Shown one piece after another: positions 1 to 5,863 of a stretch of 37,505 nt of DNA (positions within the stretch are counted from its first letter, which is position 1; the number at the start of each line of letters is the position of its first letter). The stretch is from assembly GCA_947450645.1 (NCBI GenBank), contig CANFWH010000020.1:1-37505 (forward strand). The letters are read 5' to 3'. Made by a program: the position numbers and the translations under genes. This DNA comes from Comamonadaceae bacterium (GTDB lineage Bacteria > Pseudomonadota > Gammaproteobacteria > Burkholderiales > Burkholderiaceae_C). Below the pieces are notes generated by a model, which was not told the origin of the DNA, made no database searches, and saw nothing but the letters and a program-made list of their open reading frames with translations.

Positions 1-73
1 CCTATCGTCTAGAGGCCTAGGACATCACCCTTTCACGGTGAGTACCGGGGTTCGAATCCCCGTAGGGTCGCCA
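1..73 (+). tRNA. tRNA-Glu (TTC), 5' end cut by window
   Basis: The anticodon stem TCACC/GGTGA (25-29/37-41) encloses the loop CTTTCAC with anticodon TTC at 32-34. The T arm is CGGGG-TTCGAAT-CCCCG, and the 3' acceptor strand TAGGGTC is followed by G and an encoded CCA (71-73). Only CCTA of the 5' acceptor strand is present, so about three bases lie before the window. It is probably co-transcribed with tRNA-Asp, which starts eight bases later. Confidence 0.95.
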
Positions 74-81
74 CTTAATGC

Positions 82-158
82 GGAGTGGTAGTTCAGTTGG
101 TTAGAATACCGGCCTGTCACGCCGGGGGTCGCGGGTTCGAGTCCCGTCCGCTCCGCCA
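82..158 (+). tRNA. tRNA-Asp (GTC); integration target of the mobile element
   Basis: Acceptor strands GGAGTGG (82-88) and CCGCTCC (148-154) pair, with discriminator G155 and encoded CCA 156-158. The anticodon loop reads CTGTCAC (GTC) and the T arm is GCGGG-TTCGAGT-CCCGT. Pair 86-150 is a T-G wobble. The repeat copy at 5777-5794 has A at the equivalent base, which would form a normal T-A pair. This suggests that the present 3' end came in with the mobile element. Confidence 0.96.
141..158 (+). repeat. attL: tRNA-Asp 3' end core
   Basis: GTCCCGTCCGCTCCGCCA, the last 18 bases of tRNA-Asp including CCA, recurs at 5777-5794 with a single G-to-A difference at position 150/5786. Tyrosine integrases of this kind commonly cross over inside such tRNA 3'-end identity blocks. 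Confidence 0.92.
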
Positions 159-167
159 ACTATGATG

Positions 168-202
168 AGCCCTTGTAAGTCGATGATTTACAAGGGCTTT
201 TT
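168..202 (+). terminator. Intrinsic terminator after tRNA-Asp, supplied by the element
   Basis: Arms AGCCCTTGTAA (168-178) and TTACAAGGGCT (188-198) form an 11-bp stem followed by five Ts. It lies inside the element and now ends the tRNA transcript. A different hairpin at 5807-5842, beyond attR, seems to be the original terminator. Confidence 0.88.
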
Positions 203-255
203 CATTTAGTCAGAAAATCGATTTTTGGTGTTTGCACGGTTAATGTAGCATCGAA

Positions 256-268
256 GTGTAGCACCTAG
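256..268. repeat. 13-bp repeat GTGTAGCACCTAG (left copy), possible integrase arm site
   Basis: An exact direct repeat of 5709-5721, lying 97 bases inside attL. A partial copy, TGTAGCA, sits at 244-250. Paired short repeats near both ends of an integrative element suggest arm-type integrase or excisionase binding sites. The role is inferred from position only. Confidence 0.5.
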
Positions 269-321
269 AGCACCCAGCAAAAAGCCACCGCATGGGTGGC
301 TTAACTGGGCAAATCGCCTCA

Positions 322-762
322 TTACATTTTTAAGGTCTTCGCCTTCTCTGGGGCTGGTGCTGCTGGCTCGGATTTCAAAACAGAAGGTTTGAAATTAGTA
401 TTCAGGGATTTAAAATTTAAGAATTGCTCGGGTGTCCAGTTAGCTGCAGCGGCCAATAATGCTTTTTCCTCTGCTTGCACTTTGAGTAATCGAATTTTAT
501 TTTCTAGCTCTTTTTCCTCTCGCGCTGCATAAGCGTCTTTTGCTATTTGATTTGCCCTTTCACGTTCCACACGATCATTATCAAAAATTCTCGCTTTTTC
601 ATCAGGCGATAGAGTAGAAAAAAGGTTTGACCGCTCCTCTTTTGATAAAGACTCAAAAAAATTATACGCCTCTTGATGTGTTGGCTTCATGCCATTTTTT
701 GCGTTTAACTTTAGGCGATTGTTAATTTCATCGTCGCTCATTGCAGTTAATTCGTGCATCAT
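322..762 (-). CDS. Hypothetical coiled-coil protein of the mobile element
   Basis: A 146-aa soluble, highly charged protein that I do not recognise. Residues about 30-110 are rich in Glu, Lys, Arg and Ala with a heptad-like pattern and are likely a long helix or coiled coil; the C-terminus is Pro/Ala/Lys-rich. Start ATG at 762 has GGAG eight bases upstream. It lies 53 bases after the relaxase gene on the same strand, so it is probably in the mob operon and may be an accessory mobilization or maintenance factor. That role is a guess from position. Confidence 0.7.
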   Translation of the reverse strand: MMHELTAMSDDEINNRLKLNAKNGMKPTHQEAYNFFESLSKEERSNLFSTLSPDEKARIFDNDRVERERANQIAKDAYAAREEKELENKIRLLKVQAEEKALLAAAANWTPEQFLNFKSLNTNFKPSVLKSEPAAPAPEKAKTLKM

Positions 763-815
763 TTTTTTCTCCGTTTGTTAGTGATACTTCAGTGTTGACG
801 ATCCAAAGCCAAACA

Positions 816-1697
816 TCAAGCCCAAGGCGGCTTGGGTCGTGGTGGAATAAGACTTGGGACTGTCGGTCTAAACCCCTTCAATGTGCCTGCGGGCTTCCAT
901 CCTGCTTTGACCTCGGGTACTGCACTCATTACTGGGCTGCTGTCCGTCGCGCTTTGAGCTTCAGTGATTAGCTGCGCCAAAGGCTTTTTTTTTGAGCCGT
1001 CAATTCTGAGTTGTTCCGCTTCAATGGCGGCGTTTGTATCTGCCAACACAGCTTCCAAACCGCGTAAGTTTTTAACCGCCTTCATTCGCCCCTGTCGTGC
1101 GGCTTCATAGGCTGCGTCACTAGGGGTTCTGATTTCGCGAGCCTGTCCAATTTTTGGCTCTTTCCGATTTGGCCTGACATAGTTCGGCACGAGCTTTTGA
1201 ATGTGCGAGACATAGATGCCCTTCATGTCCTCTAACCAACGCTTGCCAGCTGTGCCTGAGATCCGTTTTTCCTTGGGGTTCGCCCGTGTAAAAAAATCCT
1301 TGGCTTCCATGCCTGCCGTGAGTCCACGCTCCGAGAACATCAGATGCGCGTGCGGGTTGTGGTTGTCCTTGTCCAGATGAATGGCTAAACGGTAAGCGTG
1401 CTTGTCTTCAAGCATCGCGTCCGTGAGGGCTTGCGCCCACGCTAAAGGGTCGGTGGCTTCGCGGGGAATGGCAAACACCATCGAGCGATAAGAACGACCG
1501 TTCGCCCGCTCCAACTTATCCGCCTTATCGAAAAAATCCACAGCGTCCTTGGCAAAGCTGGGGATGTGCTTATCGACCACATATTTCACTTCGTCCTTAT
1601 GGCTGTATTTATCCAAACCTGAGATGTATTTGCCATGACGCTTCCCAGCTCCTTTAGAAGCCAGTCCAGTTCGAGTACGTAAATATGCGGATGCCAT
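816..1697 (-). CDS. mobA: MobA/MobL-family (MOBQ) relaxase
   Basis: A DNA relaxase expected to nick oriT, stay bound to the 5' end and pilot strand transfer. The reading gives 293 aa from the ATG at 1697; a TTG five codons upstream is possible, and the ribosome site is weak for both. The HUH-type metal-binding motif is clear around residues 107-120: His, then DKDNHNPHAHLMFSERG, with His residues near 113, 116 and 118. A Tyr close to the N-terminus (MASAYLRTR) is the likely nucleophile. The C-terminal third is a basic helical region ending in a Pro-rich tail. It is short for the family (larger MobA proteins carry primase or extra domains). It diverges from a MobC-like gene across an oriT candidate, as in IncQ-type plasmids. 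Confidence 0.88.
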   Translation of the reverse strand: MASAYLRTRTGLASKGAGKRHGKYISGLDKYSHKDEVKYVVDKHIPSFAKDAVDFFDKADKLERANGRSYRSMVFAIPREATDPLAWAQALTDAMLEDKHAYRLAIHLDKDNHNPHAHLMFSERGLTAGMEAKDFFTRANPKEKRISGTAGKRWLEDMKGIYVSHIQKLVPNYVRPNRKEPKIGQAREIRTPSDAAYEAARQGRMKAVKNLRGLEAVLADTNAAIEAEQLRIDGSKKKPLAQLITEAQSATDSSPVMSAVPEVKAGWKPAGTLKGFRPTVPSLIPPRPKPPWA

Positions 1698-1832
1698 ATT
1701 CCAGCGTAGCAAATTAAATCCTTCAAATCAACAAAGGAGCGAAGCGACAAACGCGACGCCCCAGAGGGGGCTAGCATCGGGGGACAGTCGGCCGTTTTAG
1801 GGAGTCCAGAACCGCAGGTTTTGGCGCGAGGA

Positions 1833-1864
1833 GAGTTTCCTTTTTCCGCAGGAAAAAGAAACTC
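1833..1864. repeat. Long hairpin upstream of mobA
   Basis: Arms GAGTTTC-C-TTTTTCC (1833-1847) and GGAAAAA-GAAACTC (1851-1864) pair over 14 bp with one bulged C and a three-base loop GCA. No T run follows on either strand in terminator position, so it is not a simple terminator. It may belong to the transfer origin or control mobA expression. Confidence 0.75.
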
Positions 1865-2009
1865 GTATTGCGCGTGTGTCAGATGACCACGAGGCTGTTT
1901 TGCCTCTGGCTGTTTTGACTTTGGTATTAGGCTGTTTGGTATTCGCGGCGAACGACCAGAGGGAAGGGAGAGAGCCGCGCGGGTTGGATGGCAAAGATGC
2001 TGGGAAGCA

Positions 2010-2040
2010 GATTTGACAGACAAACCGTAAAAGCGCACAA
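2010..2040 (+). other. Candidate origin of transfer (IncQ-like nic region)
   Basis: A small inverted repeat, GATTTG-acaga-CAAACC (2010-2026, one mismatch), is followed at once by GTAAAAGCGCAC (2027-2038). IncQ plasmids (R1162/RSF1010) have an inverted repeat ending in AAACC followed by a GTAAGTGCGCCC-type nic sequence, between divergent mob genes. Spacing, order and core GTAA..GCGC match. The exact nick position cannot be told from sequence. Confidence 0.6.
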
Positions 2041-2072
2041 GGAATCATCACATACAGAAAAAGGATGATTCG

Positions 2073-2405
2073 ATGGATAAGACAGTAAACGAACAAACAA
2101 CCGAGACAGCTAAAACAAAGCTAGAACGGTTGGTAGAACATAAACGACGAATTGAAAGATTAATGTCTCAAGAGCGGGCAAAGCTAATGGGGATGGATCG
2201 CAGAGCTGACGCGCATATTAAGGCGGCAATTGGTGGGGCGGTTTTAGGTATGGCTGACTTGCCAAAGACAACGCGCCATGCGATTTTGATGGCTGCGAAT
2301 GCAGGCATTCAAAAAGCGGGGCTGGCGCGTGAGCGGTTTAATAAATTGCTACATCCCAAAGCTGCCGCTGTTACGACTGCGAATATGGACAAGCAAGAAG
2401 AGTAA
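2073..2405 (+). CDS. MobC/TraD-like mobilization accessory protein
   Basis: A 110-aa basic protein with an N-terminal helical segment (KLERLVEHKRRIERLMSQE) followed by MDRRADAHIKAAIGGAVLG near residues 46-65. This resembles the small MobC/TraD accessory proteins encoded opposite MOBQ relaxases, which help melt oriT and assemble the relaxosome. The ATG at 2073 has AAGGA about eight bases upstream. It diverges from mobA and starts just after the oriT candidate. The exact subfamily is uncertain; the context supports the call strongly. Confidence 0.72.
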   Translation: MDKTVNEQTTETAKTKLERLVEHKRRIERLMSQERAKLMGMDRRADAHIKAAIGGAVLGMADLPKTTRHAILMAANAGIQKAGLARERFNKLLHPKAAAVTTANMDKQEE

Positions 2406-2415
2406 AAACGAGGGG

Positions 2416-2865
2416 CTAGGCCGCTTGCAACGCGTCCTTTTCTGCGTGTCGAAGCACTTTCTCGCAAAGCTCTATAAAGTCTTTAAAAGATAAATCGCCT
2501 TTTGCATCGTTAGTGCGCCACCCACATATTTTGAATGCTGCCGATTTTGACGCAGCCTCTACGTGATCTAGCGTTGGTAAACGAGCGAAACTAGATTTGT
2601 ATGCGTGCCGCCCTTCTTTAGATTTACTATTTTCGTAAGTGCTAATGAGTTTCCAATCCAAATCTTCGCCCGTGTATGCGTCTCGCCCATTTGATTGCAA
2701 AACCGCTGCATGAATCGCATCACGATAGGCTGCGCCTGTTGCGTCTGGACGCTCACGACCTAAATCCCGTTTTACATGCGCAGCCGCCTTGCGGGTAAGC
2801 CATTTGTAATAGACCTTAGGCTCAATAATCTCAATTAAAAAATCTGGGAATGAATCTTTTATCAC
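2416..2865 (-). CDS. HNH-endonuclease-like protein
   Basis: A 149-aa protein. Residues about 60-66 read AYTGEDL, 98-101 LDHV, and 117-133 TNDAKGDLSFKDFIELC. This order (TG..L, then DH, then N..K-G-DL..F..LC) matches HNH nucleases, where the DH His and the later Asn are catalytic or metal-binding. The usual zinc Cys pairs are absent apart from single Cys residues. The apparent start is GTG at 2865 with AAAGG directly before it, so the start is uncertain. It lies seven bases after the small repeat-protein gene on the same strand and is probably co-transcribed. A nuclease toxin or defence role is only inferred. Confidence 0.6.
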   Translation of the reverse strand: MIKDSFPDFLIEIIEPKVYYKWLTRKAAAHVKRDLGRERPDATGAAYRDAIHAAVLQSNGRDAYTGEDLDWKLISTYENSKSKEGRHAYKSSFARLPTLDHVEAASKSAAFKICGWRTNDAKGDLSFKDFIELCEKVLRHAEKDALQAA

Positions 2866-2872
2866 CTTTGAA

Positions 2873-3064
2873 TCACATTAAGGTAGTTAAAACATTACCT
2901 TTTGCAATTAATCGGTTGCTCGGATCACGTGTTTCGTTAGACTTTGGATCATAGGTTCCTTTCAGTCTATTGCTAGGGTCGCGAATCTCCTGCTTCCCAT
3001 TAGACAAAGTTGTTATCTTGGCTAAAAGTCTATTACTTTTATCACGAATTTCTTGAGCTGCCAT
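2873..3064 (-). CDS. Small RDxSNRL-repeat protein
   Basis: A 63-aa protein made of three copies of a repeat beginning E(I/T)RD(K/P)SNRL, starting at residues 5, 26 and 44. Each copy is followed by a Gly/Lys/Thr turn and short hydrophobic strand, which suggests a small beta-strand repeat fold. Start ATG 3064 has AAGGGA upstream. It is the first gene of a two-gene operon with the HNH-like nuclease. No function is known to me; it could be a partner or inhibitor of the nuclease, but nothing in the sequence proves this. Confidence 0.65.
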   Translation of the reverse strand: MAAQEIRDKSNRLLAKITTLSNGKQEIRDPSNRLKGTYDPKSNETRDPSNRLIAKGNVLTTLM

Positions 3065-3409
3065 TTAGAAGATGTCCCTTATGGTTGGTTATGAAGTTTG
3101 GTATCGTATCACGGTTTTTTGCGCCAAAAGTCGCCTGATGGGTCATTACTTTTGCGAAGCAAAAAACAAGGCGACACAGTCGCCCGCTCCTTTGGAGCGG
3201 AACAAGCGTACCGAGCGCGGACACATTCCGACTACGTCGGTACGCTTCGCGTACGTTTTTTTCTTGGGGTATGGGGTGATTCACCCCATGCAGCAACGCC
3301 CTAGGCGGTGCGTAAACCTAGGGCGTTCATGTGCGATTCGGATAGTACGCGGCAATCAATTTGGTGCTTGATCGTGGTCGTCGTGCCCTGTAAAACGGCT
3401 GTTTTGAAG
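3065..3409. other. Hairpin-rich spacer of the element (no gene)
   Basis: A 345-base stretch with a string of inverted repeats: CCGCTCC/GGAGCGG (3184-3200), GCGTACCGA/TCGGTACGC (3206-3214 with 3237-3245), CCGAC/GTCGG (3228-3240), GTACGC/GCGTAC plus T7 (3240-3262), ATGGGGTGA/TCACCCCAT (3271-3289) and ACGCCCTAGG/CCTAGGGCGT (3296-3326). Two overlapping open frames on + (up to 99 aa) run through these palindromes and lack ribosome sites, so I do not call them. The promoter of the leftward cargo operon should lie near 3065-3130. Confidence 0.7.
3240..3262 (+). terminator. Terminator-like hairpin in the spacer
   Basis: Stem GTACGC-TTC-GCGTAC (3240-3254) is followed by G and seven Ts on the + strand. 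Its left arm overlaps the right arm of the larger inverted repeat GCGTACCGA/TCGGTACGC, so the two structures exclude each other, as in attenuators. No + strand gene follows, so what it terminates is unclear. Confidence 0.6.
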
Positions 3410-3925
3410 CTAGAAAGCTAATCGAACATTCTCTCTTGCCGTGCCCGCTGGGTATTCCTTCAACGTGCGAGTTTGAACCTCTTTGTAGGCTTCGGAAGCT
3501 TTGGCTTCGCGCAAGCTCTCTTTCGTAATCACAGTCGGATTGAGGAATAGACTTTTCTTGTTCGACTTGATTAAAAACTCATTGTCAATCAAGGTTTTGA
3601 ACGATTTAGATACCTGCTGCCGCTTGACGTTTAGCACTTGGGCTACCTCGTCATGGGTCAGGTGTATGACGTTGCCCATGCTCACAAAATCCAGCACGCA
3701 CAGCAGCACCTTTATGTCGGTTAAGGTAATCGCTGAACTCATCAAACCATTAAGCAAAGCCTTGTAAAACAAGATCACAAACGGCTCATTAGTTCTGAGT
3801 GTGCTCTTGCCTATAAAGACGTTAATCTCCTTGTTGCCGCTGTCGGCAGCCAGTGCAGTTTTAATCGTCTTTTGCAGCGTGTCCAGTTTGGCTTTAGTTC
3901 GTGATGATTTTTGAGATAAGTCCAT
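3410..3925 (-). CDS. Winged-helix replication initiator-like protein (RepL-like)
   Basis: A 171-aa protein from ATG 3925, which has AAGGAA eight bases upstream. The open frame continues upstream, but that part only translates the iterons. After a basic N-terminus, about residues 68-140 form a winged helix: ITLTDIKVLLCVLDFV, then LTHDEVAQVLNVKRQQVSKSFKTLIDNEFLIK (recognition helix around NVKRQQVSKSF). This resembles RepL/MarR-like plasmid initiators. Four tandem repeats lie 69 bases upstream, the usual layout for an initiator and its iterons. A transcriptional repressor acting on those repeats is the main alternative. Confidence 0.62.
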   Translation of the reverse strand: MDLSQKSSRTKAKLDTLQKTIKTALAADSGNKEINVFIGKSTLRTNEPFVILFYKALLNGLMSSAITLTDIKVLLCVLDFVSMGNVIHLTHDEVAQVLNVKRQQVSKSFKTLIDNEFLIKSNKKSLFLNPTVITKESLREAKASEAYKEVQTRTLKEYPAGTARENVRLAF

Positions 3926-3993
3926 AAAAAGTTTCCTTAAGCAATGTGTTGATTGTTTTAAGAAACTAAAAATCAAGCGACTTGTCAAGTGAA

Positions 3994-4082
3994 TGCAACT
4001 CACAAGATGCCAAATTGCAACTCCCATGATGCCAAAAGTGCAACTCCCATGATGCCAAATTGCAACTCCCATGATGCCAAAA
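3994..4082. repeat. Four tandem 22-23-bp iterons
   Basis: Copies begin at 3994, 4016, 4039 and 4061; the consensus starts TGCAACTCCCATGATGCCAA followed by A/T. The first copy is divergent (CACAAG for CCCATG). The period is about two helical turns, which puts all copies on one DNA face. They lie between the integrase 3' end and the rep-like gene, just upstream of its start. They are likely the binding sites of that protein and a candidate replication origin. Confidence 0.9.
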
Positions 4083-4119
4083 CCAGTACTCTAGCCCACG
4101 TGGAATATAGAATTACGTC

Positions 4120-5708
4120 TTATCTTATATTCTTATCTTTTTCTTTTGCTTCTTTTCTTTGGTCTCTTCGCACTGCAACAGCGACTAGGTGCTCTAAAAG
4201 CTTCGGATTGCTTTGGTACTGGATTGCATCCCAATCAACCTCATCAAACTTCAATGCTGGAATGACGTTATCAAAAAGCACTTTGGCGGGCACAGCGTCG
4301 CCATAGGTGAGGTTATTAACGCTATCGTTTTCGTGTCCAAGGTAAGCACTGCGCCAGTCCTCTGGAACGCCTTTATCCTTCATCCGCTGATTGGCTGTAT
4401 GGCGCATGGATAAAGCACCTTGACGTTTTTAACATAGATTAAAAGTGTTTTAAGCCGCTTGGTAAAGTACTGCGAGGGGGCATCCGCGTAGCCCTGCTCA
4501 TACTTGTTCAACCACGGAAAAACAAGCGTCACGGCGCTACTGCCCTTCAAGGCTTTCACATCATGCAAATAGCGAATAAAGCCAACATCCTCAAGCAAGG
4601 GGTGCATCGGTGCAATACGGTTTGTGGCTTCAGTTTTAGAGCTGTTGCCCTCGATGTAGTCGTGGTAATGGATGCACAGGATGCCGCCTTCCATGCGAAT
4701 GTCGCCCAAGCGAAGCTGGCAAATAGAGGCTGGGCGTGAACCCGTCAAAAGTGCCAAGATGGGAACAAAGAAGTCGGCAGGGTCGCGCAAAGCATTCCAA
4801 ACAATGGGGTCAAAAATGCGCACGAGTTCATCGGGCGTGAACGGTTTACGCACCGATTTCATACGCTGCTTTTTCTTGACAAGTCGCCCCTCAACGGGGT
4901 TGTCTGCAAGCTTCTTAATGACCATTTTGTAAACGTTGCTCACCACGCCCGTGTACTCATCAATGGTGCGATTGGTAACGCCTTTACGGTCTGTGAGTGG
5001 ATCAGCTTTTGCGAGCCACGTCTGAAAATTGAGCATCATGCTTGGCGTGATGTCGTCCAGCGTCGCTTTTTTGCCTACAAAGCTTTGAAAGGTTTGAAGC
5101 ATAGCGGCATAGCGCTTTTTGGTACGCGGATAAAGCGTGCTGCCCCCAACGAATGTGAGGTAGTCATCCGCATATTTTCTAAAAAGCGGTGATGGCGGCT
5201 TGTCGGGGTTGTTTAGCTTTTTACGAAGCGCGATATTTTCCTGCTCAAGCTTTAAGAACTCTTGGTGCTTGATGCGCTCTTGCTCCCTTGCCTCTAACTC
5301 GCGGTCTTGGTCAAACTTTGCGATCCGTCTCTCAAAAGCCTCTTGTTCGGCTTGCTGCTGCTTGGTGGGTGCGCTCGGTTTTTCTGCCCGCGTCTTTTGC
5401 AGCAACTCGGCCGCTTTCATCATGCGCTCATAGTCGGCCTCGTCCGTGGCCTTCATGATGCCGCGCTCTAGGTCAAGCTCAAAATGTTTCAGTGTGTCGT
5501 CAAGAATAGTTTTTGCACGGCTCATGGATTCGTTCCTTTGAAGTGCGAATCTTAGAGCAAGCGACTTAGCTTCTCGTGCATCTTTCGTTTTTAAGCTACG
5601 CCAGACCTCCTTTTTAGCCGAGTTTGAGCGTTCCAAGGGGGTAAGGCACACCCGAAGGTAAAAAACGCCAAAACGGTTGCGATAAAGGTAGGGGACTTTT
5701 ACGGCCAT
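4120..5708 (-). pseudogene. Tyrosine recombinase/integrase, split by a frameshift
   Basis: The first frame from ATG 5708 (CCTAGG upstream; a GTG three codons earlier is possible) encodes the N-terminal arm/SAM-like region, a Glu/Gln-rich coiled coil (about 115-165), the core-binding domain and the catalytic Arg box TGSRPASICQL plus the KTEATNRI Lys region. It ends at a stop at about 4380. The rest (SMRHTANQRM, YLGHEND, NLTYGD with the Tyr) is in another frame, 4120-4407. One extra A in the five-A run (plus-strand T run 4426-4430) would join them as VKKRQGALSMRHT, about 529 aa. The position of the usual His three before the second Arg reads Leu. A sequencing error or ribosomal -1 slippage cannot be excluded. 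Confidence 0.85.
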
Positions 5709-5721
5709 GTGTAGCACCTAG
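5709..5721. repeat. 13-bp repeat GTGTAGCACCTAG (right copy)
   Basis: Exact copy of 256-268. It lies directly against the integrase ATG and covers its ribosome-binding region, 55 bases inside attR. A protein bound here could both dress the attachment site and block int translation or transcription. Confidence 0.5.
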
Positions 5722-5776
5722 GTGGTGTACAAACGGAAAAATCAGTTTTCAGAAAAGTGACGGGGAGGATTTTTCT

Positions 5777-5794
5777 GTCCCGTCCACTCCGCCA
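5777..5794 (+). repeat. attR: displaced tRNA-Asp 3' end
   Basis: GTCCCGTCCACTCCGCCA repeats the tRNA-Asp 3' end (141-158). Its only difference, A5786, would restore a Watson-Crick pair with T86 of the tRNA, so this copy is probably the original chromosomal 3' end pushed away by insertion. Confidence 0.92.
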
Positions 5795-5806
5795 TTTGTT
5801 AGTAAG

Positions 5807-5842
5807 AAGCCTCTTAGATCGTATGATTTAAGAGGCTTTTTT
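5807..5842 (+). terminator. Original tRNA-Asp terminator, now beyond attR
   Basis: AAGCCTCTTA (5807-5816) pairs with TAAGAGGCTT (5829-5838), followed by Ts to 5842. Distance and design mirror the hairpin that follows the intact tRNA at 168-202. Confidence 0.85.
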
Positions 5843-5863
5843 ATTTCAACTTAGGAGCGCAGC

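Larger units (their letters stand above)
1698..2072. other. Divergent mob intergenic region (no gene)
   Basis: A 375-base stretch between the relaxase and MobC-like starts. It holds an imperfect 14-bp hairpin at 1833-1864, the oriT-like sequence at 2010-2040, and presumably both divergent promoters. Open frames crossing it on the minus strand are low-complexity and Ser/Arg/Pro-rich, without a ribosome site, and look spurious. Confidence 0.7.
141..5794. mobile_element. Integrative mobilizable element in tRNA-Asp
   Basis: The segment is bounded by an 18-bp direct repeat (one mismatch) of the tRNA-Asp 3' end. It contains an integrase (frameshifted) beside the distal end, a MOBQ relaxase with a divergent MobC-like gene and oriT-like site, and a rep-like gene with tandem iterons, plus cargo. 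No conjugation (type IV secretion) genes are present, so it would depend on a helper for transfer. It combines a plasmid backbone (rep, iterons, mob) with site-specific integration. Boundaries are seen directly; mobility is inferred and is probably impaired by the integrase frameshift. Confidence 0.9.

Noticed and set aside
741-971. 76-aa open frame on the + strand
   Set aside because: It lies antisense to the end of mobA and the start of the 146-aa gene, with no ribosome site or recognisable features.
1586-2038. 150-aa open frame on the minus strand upstream of mobA
   Set aside because: It overlaps the relaxase 5' end and the oriT region, has no ribosome site, and its translation is Ser/Pro/Arg-rich without family features.
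3072-3371. 99-aa and 68-aa open frames on the + strand
   Set aside because: They run through a chain of palindromes and a terminator-like hairpin, lack ribosome sites, and overlap each other in different frames.
3926-4072. 49-residue N-terminal extension of the rep-like gene
   Set aside because: It translates the iterons (GVAIWHHGSC-type repeats). The ATG at 3925 has a good AAGGAA.
3994-4082. CRISPR-like array
   Set aside because: The repeats are directly adjacent with no spacers and lie upstream of a rep-like gene; iterons explain them.
4120-4407. Separate 95-aa gene downstream of the integrase
   Set aside because: It encodes the second Arg box and Tyr of the same recombinase and is better read as the frameshifted 3' part of one gene.
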